Part shown: positions 19,560-28,614 of the stretch, in pieces | How positions within the stretch are numbered: the stretch's first letter is position 1 | How the letters are laid out: each line of letters starts with the position of its first letter | Assembly (NCBI GenBank): GCA_963762205.1 | Contig: CAVXJZ010000006.1 | Location: 62,001 to 126,000 of the forward strand | DNA length: 64,000 bases | Direction of reading: 5' to 3' | From: VRUE01 sp963762205 | Lineage (GTDB): Bacteria > Actinomycetota > Thermoleophilia > Solirubrobacterales > 70-9 | Program-made: the position numbers and the translations under genes | The notes under the pieces: generated by a model | Database searches by the model: none | Seen by the model: the letters and a program-made list of their open reading frames with translations, nothing else | What the model was told of the DNA's origin: nothing

Positions 19560-20642
19560 CTACCGCGAACGGCGGCTTGAATGAAGCACGCGCAGATGTT
19601 CGCGCAGGCCGATGCCCAACGGGGTCGGCTTGCCGGCGAAGTTTTCGATCAGGCTCGGATCGCACCCGCTCTTCGGGTACCAGGCCCAGCCCAGGTAGGA
19701 GATGCCGTTGCGGTCCGCCCAGCGCATGTAATTGTCGATGTAGTCGTGGTTGCAGTCTTCCTCGCCGATCTCGCCGGTGACGACCGGGACCGTCCTCGCC
19801 GTCGTCTTGATCGCGGCGCGGCAGACGCGGTAGCAGGGGATCGGCTGCTCATAGGTGTGGTTCGAGGCGACCAGGGCGTGGGCGGGATCGGGCGGCCGGT
19901 GCTCGAGCCAGCCCCTCAGGTCCCTGGCCCAGTCGATTCCGCTGAGCAGGATCGGCTGCTCGGCGCCGGTCGAGCGCACGACTTCGACCAGCTCGCGCAT
20001 GCCGACCGTGCGGTAGGAGCCGAAGTACTGGTCGCTGACATCGCAGCCCGACTCCCAGCAGTCCCAGCTGATGTCGTGCGGCTCGTTGTAGAGGTCGAAG
20101 ATCAGGCTGCGGTCGTCGCGGTATTCGGTCGCCACCTCGCGCCAGAACTGCGGCGCGTGCTCCGACGCCATCGGGATGATCCCGGTCGCCAGGTTCTCCC
20201 CCGGAGCCGACCACTGGAGGTCGAGGATCACGTAGAGGCCGGCCTGCTCGAGCCGTTCGACGAAGCCGTGCACCGCCTCCCGGTAGGCGGAGCGGCTGCG
20301 GTTCTCGTCGAGCCATTCGTGCCCTAGCCAGCAGCTCTCGTTGAGCGGCACCCGCACGACGTTGATGTCCCACCGCTTCATCACCCCGATCGCGGCGGCG
20401 TCGGTGGGGCCGTCGAAGACTCCCTGGCCTTCGACGCATTCGTACTCGAGGCCGGGGCGATTGACGCCGAGCAGGCGGACGGTGTTCCCGCCGTGGTCGA
20501 CCAGCTTGTTGCCGCGGACGCCGATCCAGGGCTTGCCGGAGCCGATCGAGGAATCGGAGTGGGCGATCAGGGCGACCGCGGCGGCGGCTCCCAGGATCGC
20601 CAGGAGCAGCACCGGGTACCGGTAGCGGGCGCGACGAGGCAT
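19560..20642 (-). CDS. Secreted or membrane-anchored GH5 (cellulase-family) glycoside hydrolase
   Basis: This protein has 360 residues with an N-terminal signal anchor (RYRYPVLLLAILGAAAAVAL). The GH5 TIM barrel follows: VRLLGVNRPGLEYECVEGQG, INVVRVPLNESCWLG, GLYVILDLQWSAPG, the acid/base region SLIFDLYNEPHDISWDCWES (Glu of NEP), HALVASNHTYEQPIPCY, and the nucleophile region TVPVVTGEIGEEDCNHDYID, then YLGWAWYPKSGCDPSLIENF. Cys pairs in the loops fit an exported enzyme. It lies between the ABC exporter and a GT4 gene, suggesting it trims or releases the exported glycan. Substrate (beta-1,4 or other beta-glucan/mannan) is unknown. Confidence 0.9.
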   Translation of the reverse strand: MPRRARYRYPVLLLAILGAAAAVALIAHSDSSIGSGKPWIGVRGNKLVDHGGNTVRLLGVNRPGLEYECVEGQGVFDGPTDAAAIGVMKRWDINVVRVPLNESCWLGHEWLDENRSRSAYREAVHGFVERLEQAGLYVILDLQWSAPGENLATGIIPMASEHAPQFWREVATEYRDDRSLIFDLYNEPHDISWDCWESGCDVSDQYFGSYRTVGMRELVEVVRSTGAEQPILLSGIDWARDLRGWLEHRPPDPAHALVASNHTYEQPIPCYRVCRAAIKTTARTVPVVTGEIGEEDCNHDYIDNYMRWADRNGISYLGWAWYPKSGCDPSLIENFAGKPTPLGIGLREHLRVLHSSRRSR

Positions 20643-20677
20643 CGAATCAGGATAGGAGAGGGAGAGTAAAGCCCCGG

Positions 20678-21910
20678 CTAAGCGCGGCGCGACCGCGCGC
20701 GGGCCTCAAGCGCGGCCCTGTAGGCCTCCTCGAAGAGGGGAACGACCCGCTCGGGGCCGTACTCCACGGCCCGGCGGCTCGCCGCTTCCCCCATCCGCCG
20801 GCGAAGCCCCGCGTCGTCGAGCAGCCTTGCCAGCGCGGTCGCCAGCCCCTCGCGATCGCCCGGCGCGACGAGGAGCCCCGTCTCGCCGTCGACGACGAGG
20901 TCCCGGAGGCCGCCGGTGTCCGAGGCGACGACCGCCCTGCCGGCGGCGGCGGCCTCCAGCGCGACGATGCCGAAGGACTCGGGGAGCAGTGAGGGGACGA
21001 CGGCGAGGAGCGAGCGGCGCAGCGCCTCGATCGCCAGCGGGTGCGGGAGCGGCCCGACCGCGTGGACGCCGGGGACCGCGGGCAGGTCGTCGATCATCCG
21101 GCGGCCGGCGAGGACGAGGGGCGGCGCCCCCTCGAGGCCGGCGTAGGCCTCGACCAGCAGCCGCACGCCCTTGTCCTCGGTGACGTCGCCGAAGTAGAGG
21201 AGGAAGGGCCGATCGGGGAGCGCCGCGAGCCGCGGGTCGGCCGCCGGCGGGGGCGGCGGCAGCTCGCCGATGAAGTTCGGCACGACGCGGTGCGGCAGCT
21301 CGGGCCCGATGCCGCTGAGATCGCGCACCGCCTCGCTGACCGGCAGGAACATGTCGACCCGGCGACGCAGGCGGGAGTCGCCGAGGCGGGTGCCGGCGGC
21401 GGTCATCGTGCCCTTGGCGGCGCCGTAGTGCTCGATCGCGTGCGCGAGACACTTGCGCGCCGCCGGGCCACTGCAGGCCTCGCCCCGGTAGAAGAAGCGC
21501 TTGGTGGCGCAGACGAGGCTGTAGTCGTGCAGCGAGAGGACGAAGGCCGCACCGCCGCGGCGCTCGAGCGGCAGGTAGGAGTGGGCGAGCCAGTTGTGCG
21601 CGTGGACGACGTCCGGGCGCCACTCGCGAATCACCCGGCGCAGGTCCCGAACCGTGAGCGGGTCCGGCCCTGGCGGCGCGTGGCGGCGCTCCTCGTCGAC
21701 CCGCACGCCGGGGACCCGGTGCATCGAGCTCTCGAGCAGGTGCAGCTCGACGCCGTCCTCACGCGGCGGAGGCTCGCCGAGCGGCTGGCGCAGGGTCGCC
21801 ACGCCGACCTCGTGGCCGCGGCGGGCCAGCTCGGCGGCGAGGTCCTCGACGATCCGCTCCTCCCCGCCGACGACCGGCGAGAAGGACTGCGCCAGCATCA
21901 GGATCCGCAT
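20678..21910 (-). CDS. GT4 (GT-B) glycosyltransferase
   Basis: This enzyme has 410 residues and starts MRILMLAQSFSPVVGGEERI, the classic N-terminal GxGG loop of GT4 enzymes. Next come VVHAHNWLAHSYLPLERRGG and LSLHDYSLVCATKRFFYRGE with a Cys-rich SGPAARKC loop. The C-domain contains PFLLYFGDVTEDKGVRLLVE, PPLVLAGRRM, VHAVGPLPHPLAIEALRRSL and PESFGIVALEAAAAGRAVVA, the E-x7-E donor site, then SDTGGLRDLVVDGETGLLV. It is typical of enzymes making surface glycans. It lies 35 bases upstream of the GH5 gene on the same strand and is divergent from the first GH26 gene. Confidence 0.93.
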   Translation of the reverse strand: MRILMLAQSFSPVVGGEERIVEDLAAELARRGHEVGVATLRQPLGEPPPREDGVELHLLESSMHRVPGVRVDEERRHAPPGPDPLTVRDLRRVIREWRPDVVHAHNWLAHSYLPLERRGGAAFVLSLHDYSLVCATKRFFYRGEACSGPAARKCLAHAIEHYGAAKGTMTAAGTRLGDSRLRRRVDMFLPVSEAVRDLSGIGPELPHRVVPNFIGELPPPPPAADPRLAALPDRPFLLYFGDVTEDKGVRLLVEAYAGLEGAPPLVLAGRRMIDDLPAVPGVHAVGPLPHPLAIEALRRSLLAVVPSLLPESFGIVALEAAAAGRAVVASDTGGLRDLVVDGETGLLVAPGDREGLATALARLLDDAGLRRRMGEAASRRAVEYGPERVVPLFEEAYRAALEARARSRRA

Positions 21911-21995
21911 CGGTCTCCCCGCGTCATCTGCGCTCGAACGTTACGAGACCCCGTGGACCTTGCGAAATTCAGAAAATCGAGTAGAACTTCCGTCC

Positions 21996-23510
21996 ATGGA
22001 CTTTCGCCGGCAGGGGCGAATTCCCCTCGTCCTACTCATAACGGCGCTCGTGCTGACGGCGACGGCGGCGGCCGTCATCTCCGCCGGTGTCGGCGTACAG
22101 GAGAAGCGGCCGGCGGCCTCCGCGCGGACCCAGGGCAAGCAGCCCACCAGGGGCGCGCCGATCCGCGCCCGCTGGTTGCGGCGGGTGAGCCTGCATCGGC
22201 ACACGGTCTCCGGCCGGCAGCCGCAGGACGACGGCGATCGCAGCGGGTCGCCGGCGCAGGCCTCGCCCGCGCCGCCGGCCGCACTTCCGCCCGCCCCCCA
22301 GGTCGTTTCGCTCGAGCCGGCCCCGGGCCCGGGCGCCCCCGGCGAAGCCACTCCCGAACCCGCGCCGGTCGCGCCGGAACCCACTCCGACCGCTCCCGAC
22401 CCCACTCCGACCGCTCCCGATCCGGCAGCGGAGACCGAAAGCCCGCCGCCGGCTCCGGCGCCGACCGAAGCAGCGGAAGTCGAGCCCGAGCAGACGGTCT
22501 CGGTGGCGGTCGCACAGGCGGTGGCCCCCTCGCCCTCCCCGGCCGGCTCGAAGTACTGGGGCGCCTGGATCGGCAGCCAGCTGACCGGCACCGAGGCGCC
22601 CTGGGACATGGGCGCGGTCGCGAAGTTCGAGCAGCTGGCCGGCAAGCCGGTCTCGACGGTCCACTTCTCCTCTCCCTTCGCCGACTGCTCCTCCTCGCCG
22701 TGTCGGTTCTACGGGTTCCAGGGCGGGGCGATGGACAGGATCCGCGCCCACGGCGCGATCCCCTTCTTCAGCTGGGGCTCGCAGGCGACCCCGGCCAGTC
22801 TCAACCAGCCCGACTTCCAGCTCGCCGACGTGATCGCCGGCACCTACGACTCCTACATCCGCGGCTTCGCCGAAGAAGCGCGCGACTGGGGGCACCCCTT
22901 CTTCCTGCGCTTCAACTGGGAGATGAACGGCGACTGGTTCGCCTGGATGGAGGGCGTCAACGGCAACAAGCCCGGCGAATCGGTCGCCGCCTGGCGCCAC
23001 GTGCACGACATCTTCACGCAGGTCGGCGCCACCAACGCGACCTGGGTCTGGTGCCCGAACGTCGACCCCTACGGGAACCTGGGCAACCTCGCCTCGCTCT
23101 ACCCCGGCGACGCCTACGTCGACTGGACCGGCCTCGACGGCTACAACTGGGGCACCAACCCCGCCCGCAACGACCGCTGGCTCAGCTTCGACCAGCTCTA
23201 CCGGTCGACCTACGAATACATCACCAAGACGCTCGCCCCCTCCAAGCCGCTGGCGATCGCAGAGGTCGGCTCGAGCGAGTACGGGGGCTCCAAGAGCGCC
23301 TGGATCGAAAACGCGCTGGCCTCCGTCGCCGGGAGCTACCCGCAGGTGCGGGCGATGCTCTGGTTCGAGAAGTTCGACGACGGCATGGACTGGCCGATCG
23401 AGAGCTCCGGCGGCGCCACCGCCGCCTTCGCCGCCGGGATCGCGAATCCGGTGTTTGCCGACAATCGGTTCGGCTCTCTCAGCTTCGGCCCGGTCCCTGT
23501 CGGCGGCTGA
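21996..23510 (+). CDS. Secreted GH26-family glycoside hydrolase, copy 1 (intact)
   Basis: This protein has 504 residues. A signal anchor (IPLVLLITALVLTATAAAVI) and a basic patch are followed by a Pro/Glu/Thr-rich linker to about residue 185. The catalytic barrel begins KYWGAWIGSQLTGTEAPWD. GH26 landmarks are VHFSSPFADCSSSPCRFYGF, FFSWGSQATP, FFLRFNWEMNGDWFAWMEG (acid/base Glu), WVWCPNVDPYGNLGN, DWTGLDGYNWGTN, and PLAIAEVGSSEYGGSKSAW (nucleophile Glu), then AMLWFEKFDDGMDWPIESS. GH26 enzymes cut beta-mannan, xylan or mixed glucans. It is the only unbroken member of five related genes here and stands divergent from a GT4 gene. A role in cutting the cluster's own glycan is inferred. Confidence 0.9.
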   Translation: MDFRRQGRIPLVLLITALVLTATAAAVISAGVGVQEKRPAASARTQGKQPTRGAPIRARWLRRVSLHRHTVSGRQPQDDGDRSGSPAQASPAPPAALPPAPQVVSLEPAPGPGAPGEATPEPAPVAPEPTPTAPDPTPTAPDPAAETESPPPAPAPTEAAEVEPEQTVSVAVAQAVAPSPSPAGSKYWGAWIGSQLTGTEAPWDMGAVAKFEQLAGKPVSTVHFSSPFADCSSSPCRFYGFQGGAMDRIRAHGAIPFFSWGSQATPASLNQPDFQLADVIAGTYDSYIRGFAEEARDWGHPFFLRFNWEMNGDWFAWMEGVNGNKPGESVAAWRHVHDIFTQVGATNATWVWCPNVDPYGNLGNLASLYPGDAYVDWTGLDGYNWGTNPARNDRWLSFDQLYRSTYEYITKTLAPSKPLAIAEVGSSEYGGSKSAWIENALASVAGSYPQVRAMLWFEKFDDGMDWPIESSGGATAAFAAGIANPVFADNRFGSLSFGPVPVGG

Positions 23511-23531
23511 TCGCCTGGCAGAATCGGCGCG

Positions 23532-25631
23532 GTGAGATCCGCACCCGACCCCCCCAGGGAGCCCGCCGCGCCGCCGGTCTCGGTGGTGATCTGCGCCTAC
23601 ACGCTGGAGCGGATCGAGCTGATCGCGGCGGCGATCGCCTCGCTCGAGGCGCAGACCGTCGCCCCGCACGAGATCGTGCTCGTGATCGACACGTCGCCCG
23701 AGCTCGAAGCCGAGTGCCGGGAGCTCTGGCCGGGGGTCCGCGTCCTGCCCAACCGGGAGCAGCAGGGCCTCTCCGGCGCCCGCAATACGGGCCTCGCCGA
23801 GAGCTCCGGCGCGGTCGTCGCATTCCTCGACGACGACGCCGTGGCCGCTCCGGACTGGATCGAGCGGCTCGGCCGCGCCTACGCGGAGGCGCGCGTGCTC
23901 GGCGCCGGCGGCGCCGTCCGACCGCTGTGGGTCGGCGGGCGACCGCGCTGGTTCCCGCCCGAGTTCGACTGGGTCGTCGGCTGCACCCACTCGGGGATGC
24001 CCGGCGAACGCGAGGCGGTGCGCAACCTGGTCGGCGCCAACATGTCCTTCCGCCGCGACGCGCTGGTCGAGGCCGGGGGGTTTCGCCACGAGCTCGGCCG
24101 GGTCGGCAAGATCCCCGCGGGCTGCGAGGAGACCGACCTCTGCATCCGCATCGGCAAGCTCAATCCGGGCAGCACGATCCTCTACGACCCCGGTGCCGCG
24201 GTCGACCACGTCGTGCCCGCCGAGCGGGCGCGCCTCTCCTACTTCTCCTCGCGCTGCCGGGGGGAGGGCCGATCGAAGGCGATCCTCTCGGCGCTCGTCG
24301 GCAGCGACGCGGGGCTCTCCGCGGAGCGCTCCTACGTGCGCCGCACCCTGCCGCTGGGCTTCCTTCGCGGGCTCGGCGACGGGCTCCGCGGCCGGCTCGG
24401 CGGAATCGAGCGGTCGGCGGCGCTGGTCTTCGGGCTGGCGGCGACCACGGCCGGGTACGCCGGCGCGCGGCGCGCGGCGAAGCGGATCGCGCGGCGCCGG
24501 GAGGAGGCCGACAGGGCGGCCGGCGGCGGGGCGATGCGGGTGCTGATGGTGACGCCGCGCAGCCCGCTCGAGCAGGGCGGCGTCGAGCGTCATGTGATGG
24601 AGGTGAGCCGGCGCATCGCCGCGGCCGGCGCCGAGGTCGAGGTGCTCTGCACCGAGCCCGGTGGGCCGAAGCTCGACGAGCAGGCCGACGACGGCGTGAC
24701 GATCCGCACCGTCCGCTCCTGGCCGGCGGATCGCGACTGGTGCCTGGCGCCGGGGCTGTGGCGTGAGATCGGGCGCCGCCCGTGGGACCTCGTCCACGTG
24801 CAGAGCTACCACACCCTGGTCGCTCCGCTGGCGATGCTTCGGGCCCTGACCCTCGGCATCCCCTACGTGGTCACCTTTCACGGTGGCGGCCACACCTCGG
24901 AGCTGCGCAATCGCTCGCGGCGCGCCCAGCGTCTGCTGCTGCGGCCGCTGCTGCGCCGAGCCGGCCGGCTCGTCGCCGTTGCCCGGTTCGAGGTCGAGCA
25001 GTACGGGGAGGAGCTCGGCATACCGCCGGAGCGCTTCGCGCTGATCCCCAACGGCACCGATCTCGCCTTCTCGACCGGACCGGGCGACGGCGGCCCCCCC
25101 GCTGGCAACGGCCATCCGACGATCGCCACGATCGGGCGCCTGGAGCGCTACAAGGGACACCATCGGGTGATCGCGGCCTTCCCGAGCGTGCTCGAGCAGG
25201 AGCCGGAGGCGCGCCTGCTCGTCGTCGGCAGCGGCCCCTACGAGGCCGACCTGCGCCGGCAGGTGGAGGAGCTCGGCGTCGCCGGCAGCGTCGAGTTCAC
25301 CAGCGTCCCGGCCGACGATCCGACGGCGATGGCGGAGCTGCTGCGCCGGGTCTCGCTGGTCGTCCTGCTCAGCGACTTCGAGACCCACCCCCTGGTCGCG
25401 CTCGAGGCGGCCGCCGCCGGGCGGCGGCTGCTGGTCGCCGACTCCAGCGGCCTGGCGGAGCTGGCCGCGGACGGCTTCGCACGGGCGATCCCGCTCGAGG
25501 AGAGCGCCGACCGCGTCGGGGCGGCGGTGATCGAGGAGCTGGGCAAGCCTCCGCCCGAGGGTCGCCCGACCCTGACCACATGGGACGAGTGCGCCGCCGC
25601 GCTGCAGGATCTCTACCGCTCCCTCGCCTAA
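23532..25631 (+). CDS. Two-domain GT2-GT4 glycosyltransferase
   Basis: This is a single unbroken 699-residue frame from a GTG at 23532. Residues 15-270 are GT2: VSVVICAYTLERIELIAAAI, LSGARNTGLAES, VVAFLDDDAVAAPDWIERLG, LVGANMSFRRDALVEAGGF, GCEETDLCIRI. After a helical linker (AALVFGLAATTAGYAGARRA), residues 335-690 are GT4: MRVLMVTPRSPLEQGGVERH, WDLVHVQSYHTLVAPLAM, YVVTFHGGGHTSELRNRSRR, PTIATIGRLERYKGHHRVI, ARLLVVGSGPYEADLRRQ, SDFETHPLVALEAAAAGRRL. The internal ATG at the GT4 start suggests two ancestral genes joined in frame. One chain may add two successive sugars. It lies between GH26 copies 1 and 2. Confidence 0.9.
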   Translation: MRSAPDPPREPAAPPVSVVICAYTLERIELIAAAIASLEAQTVAPHEIVLVIDTSPELEAECRELWPGVRVLPNREQQGLSGARNTGLAESSGAVVAFLDDDAVAAPDWIERLGRAYAEARVLGAGGAVRPLWVGGRPRWFPPEFDWVVGCTHSGMPGEREAVRNLVGANMSFRRDALVEAGGFRHELGRVGKIPAGCEETDLCIRIGKLNPGSTILYDPGAAVDHVVPAERARLSYFSSRCRGEGRSKAILSALVGSDAGLSAERSYVRRTLPLGFLRGLGDGLRGRLGGIERSAALVFGLAATTAGYAGARRAAKRIARRREEADRAAGGGAMRVLMVTPRSPLEQGGVERHVMEVSRRIAAAGAEVEVLCTEPGGPKLDEQADDGVTIRTVRSWPADRDWCLAPGLWREIGRRPWDLVHVQSYHTLVAPLAMLRALTLGIPYVVTFHGGGHTSELRNRSRRAQRLLLRPLLRRAGRLVAVARFEVEQYGEELGIPPERFALIPNGTDLAFSTGPGDGGPPAGNGHPTIATIGRLERYKGHHRVIAAFPSVLEQEPEARLLVVGSGPYEADLRRQVEELGVAGSVEFTSVPADDPTAMAELLRRVSLVVLLSDFETHPLVALEAAAAGRRLLVADSSGLAELAADGFARAIPLEESADRVGAAVIEELGKPPPEGRPTLTTWDECAAALQDLYRSLA

Positions 25632-25646
25632 CCGCCCGCGCTGGAT

Positions 25647-25660
25647 GGACAAACGTCCAG
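25647..25660. promoter_or_regulatory. GGACAAACGTCCAG palindromic element upstream of GH26 copy 2
   Basis: GGAC and GTCC form a 4-bp stem around AAAC, extended to 5 bp by the flanking T and A. The same 14 bases recur at 27238-27251, just upstream of GH26 copy 3. The copy here lies 53-66 bases before the ATG of copy 2. Operator, mRNA hairpin or duplication remnant are all possible. Confidence 0.4.
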
Positions 25661-25712
25661 AGCGGTCCGTGGCCGTTGAAGGGGCCCCGCGCAGGGCCCG
25701 ATTCCCCTGTGC

Positions 25713-27211
25713 ATGCCCGCCCGAATCTCCCCTCGAGTTCTCCTGGTCGGCCTTCTCGCCGCGATCGGCGTGCTTGCGATCGCGACCGGGGTGACGATCG
25801 CGAGCACCGCCCACCCGACTGCGAAGAAGTCGGCGAAGCGCCACTTCGAGCGCGCGGCCTGCAAGCGGGCCGGCAGGACCACCAAGCTCGGGCCCCGGCG
25901 CCGGTGCCGGCGCGCGATCGCCTCCGCCGCCCGCGTGAGCCGCGTCTCCAAAGCCAAGAAGGACAGGGAAAAGGGCCACGGCAAGCCGACCAAGCCGGCG
26001 CCGGAACCCACGCCGGAACCCACTCCCGAGCCGTCACCGGAACCCACTCCGGAGCCCGAACCGGAACCCGCCCCGGAGCCCGAACCGGAACCCGCCCCGG
26101 AGCCCGAACCGGAACCGGCCCCCGAACCGGAGCCCGAACCCGAACCCGCCCCCGAACCCGAACCCGCTCCCGAACCGGAGCCCGAACCGGAACCGGCCCC
26201 CGAACCGGAGCCCGAACCCGCCCCCGCGCCCTCCTCCCAGTCGGTCTACTGGGGCGCCTGGATCGGCAACCACCTGACCGGGACCGAGGCGCCCTGGGAC
26301 ATGAATGCGGTCGCCAAGCTCGAGCAGATGGCCGGCAAGAAGCTCTCGATCGTCAACTTCTCCGCCCCCTTCGCCAACTGCTCCTCATCGAAGTGCAGCT
26401 TCTACAACTTCCCGGTCAACGAGTTCACCAGCATCCGCTCGCACGGCTCGATCCCGTTCTACAGCTGGGGCTCGCAGTCGATTCCGGTGCCCTCCAACCT
26501 GAGCGAGCCGAACTTCCAGCTCTCCGACGTGATCGCCGGCACCTACGACTCCTACATCCGCCAGTTCGCCGGCGCCGCGAAGAGCTGGGGGCACCCGTTC
26601 TTCCTGCGCTTCAACTGGGAGATGAACGGCGGCTGGTTCGCCTGGGCGGAGGGCGTCAACGGCAACCAGCAGGGCGAGTACGTCGCCGCCTGGCGCCACG
26701 TGCATGACATCTTCACCGAAGTCGGCGCGACCAACGCGACCTGGGTCTGGTGCCCGAACGTGGACCCCGAAAACCGGATGCAGGACCTCGCCGCGCTCTA
26801 CCCGGGCGACGCCTACGTCGACTGGACCGGCCTCGACGGCTACAACTGGGGCACCAACCCGGCGCGAGCCGGACCGCTGGCGCAGCTTCGACTCCCTTTA
26901 CAAGTCGACCTACACGAAGGTCACCGAAACGATCGCGCCGTCCAAGCCGCTGATCGTCAGCGAGGTCGGCTCGACCGAGTACGGCGGCTCGAAGGCGAGC
27001 CTGGCTCAAGGACATGCTGGCCAAGGTGCCCGCCGACTACCCGAGGATCCGCGGCCTCCTCTACTTCGAGAAGTACGACGACGGCATGGACTGGCCGATC
27101 GCCAGCTCCACCAGCGCCACCAACGCCTTCGCCGAAGGCATCCAGAGCCCCGCCTACGCCGGGAACACCTTCGGCTCGCTCGGCTTCGGCCCCGTCCTTC
27201 CCGCCAGCTAG
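25713..27211 (+). CDS. Secreted GH26-family glycoside hydrolase, copy 2 (two frameshifts)
   Basis: The corrected length is about 499 residues. The N-terminus is a signal anchor (SPRVLLVGLLAAIGVLAIAT) with a basic stretch (ACKRAGRTTKLGPRRRCRR), then a long Glu-Pro linker, then the catalytic barrel from YWGAWIGNHLTGTEAPWDMN. Catalytic landmarks are kept: FFLRFNWEMNGGWFAWAEGV and PLIVSEVGSTEYGGSKAS, then GLLYFEKYDDGMDWPI. Frame breaks lie near 26870 (NPAR to DRWRSFDSLY) and near 27003 (just before LKDMLAKVPADYPRI). The rest reads normally to the TAG at 27211. It differs from copy 1 throughout the catalytic domain, so it is an older paralogue. With two slips corrected it would be active. Confidence 0.75.
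26000..26232 (+). repeat. Glu-Pro/Ala-Pro linker repeat in GH26 copy 2
   Basis: Tandem units of GAACCGGAGCCC and GAACCCGCCCC type encode about 75 residues of EPEPEP/APEP. Such rigid extended linkers often span the cell wall and hold a catalytic domain away from the membrane. Short-unit repeats of this type change length easily. Confidence 0.85.
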
Positions 27212-27237
27212 TCGCAATGCCGCTGTCAAGGGCACCC

Positions 27238-27251
27238 GGACAAACGTCCAG
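27238..27251. promoter_or_regulatory. GGACAAACGTCCAG palindromic element upstream of GH26 copy 3
   Basis: This is identical over 14 bases to the element before GH26 copy 2 and lies 49-62 bases before the GTG of copy 3. The similar distance to the start favours a regulatory role or a duplicated promoter region. Confidence 0.4.
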
Positions 27252-27299
27252 TTGACCTTGCGGGCCTGATCCGGCGCCGGGGGGCGTCGATGGCTGAGG

Positions 27300-28569
27300 G
27301 TGACCGCCCCACGCCATCTGCTCACGACCCTTGCCTGCCTGGCCGCCCTGGCCGCATTCCTCGTCGCCGCTTCGCCGGCGCCGGCCGCCGGCAAGTCGAG
27401 GACCGGCAACCGGCCGGCGGCGGTGCGGATCGGCCTCGGACAGGCACGCAGCGTCGGCTCGGCCGACGCCTGCCCGAAGCGCGTCTCCGCAGCGGAGGGC
27501 GAGGCGGATGACGCCGAAGCAGCGCGGGCGCTTGGCCCGCCTGGTCCGCAGGTGCCGCCGCCGCCGGCCGCCGCCAAGCAGTCGACCCTGCCCCGACGAC
27601 GAAGCTCTACTGGGGCGCCTGGATCGGCAGCCAGCTGACCGGCACCGAGGCGCCCTGGGACATGGGCGCGGTCGCGAAGTTCGAGCAGCTGGCCGGCAAG
27701 CCGGTCTCGACGGTCCACTTCTCCTCTCCCTTCGCCGACTGCTCCTCCTCGCCGTGTCGGTTCTACGGGTTCCAGGGCGGGGCGATGGACAGGATCCGCG
27801 CCCACGGCGCGATCCCCTTCTTCAGCTGGGGCTCGCAGTCGACCCCGTCCAGCCTCAACGAGCCCGACTTCCAGCTCGCCGACGTGATCGCCGGCACCTA
27901 CGACTCCTACATCCGCGGCTTCGCCGAAGAAGCGCGCGACTGGGGGCACCCCTTCTTCCTGCGCTTCAACTGGGAGATGAACGGCAACTGGTTCGCCTGG
28001 ATGGAGGGCGTCAACGGCAACAAGCCCGGCGAATAGGTCGCCGCCTGGCGCCACGTCCACGACATCTTCACCGCAGGTCGGCGCCACCAACGCGACCTGG
28101 GTCTGGTGCCCGAACGTCGACCCCGACGGCAAGCTGCGGCGACCTCGCCTCGCTCTACCCCGGCGACGCCTACGTCGACTGGACCGGCCTCGACGGCTAC
28201 AACTGGGGCACCAACCCCGCCCGCAACGACCGCTGGCCCAGCTTCGACCAGCTCTACCGCTCGACCTACAAACGATCACCGAGACGCTCGCCCCCGCCAA
28301 GCCGATGGTGATCGGAGAGGTCGGCTCGAGCGAGTACGGCGGCTCCAAGGCGGCCTGGATCGACGAACGCGCTGGCCTCCGATCGCCGGCGAGCTACCCG
28401 CAGGTGCGGGCGATGCTCTGGTTCGAGAAGTTCGACGACGGCATGGACTGGCCGATCGAGAGCTCCGCCGGCGCCACCGCCGCCTTCGCCGCCGGGATCG
28501 CGAATCCGGTGCTTACCGGGCAACGCGTACGCCGGCCTGCCCGCGAGCGCGATCCCAGCCCCGAACTGA
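27300..28569 (+). pseudogene. GH26-family glycoside hydrolase, copy 3 (nonsense codon plus frameshifts)
   Basis: It starts at a GTG (MTAPRHLLTTLACLAALAAF, ending in a cleavable-looking SPAPAAG). A short linker leads to the catalytic barrel, which from YWGAWIGSQLTGTEAPWD to FFSWGSQ is base-for-base the same as copy 1 over a long stretch. A TAG at 28034-28036 replaces the TCG of copy 1 in NKPGESVAAWRH, after the acid/base NWEMNG. Further single-base shifts lie near 27600, 28073, 28135, 28272, 28370 and 28520. The nucleophile region VIGEVGSSEYGGSKAAW is still readable in another frame. The reconstructed end is ASAIPAPN with a TGA at 28567. The identity with copy 1 points to recent duplication or gene conversion. 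Confidence 0.75.
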
Positions 28570-28614
28570 TCGAGGGCGGCGCGGGCCGGTCCCTACACTC
28601 TCCCGTTCAACCTG

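Noticed and set aside
22032..25979. Minus-strand open frame of 1315 residues across GH26 copy 1 and the GT2-GT4 fusion
   Set aside because: It is Asp/Gly/Arg-rich antisense with no domain, while the plus strand has clear catalytic motifs.
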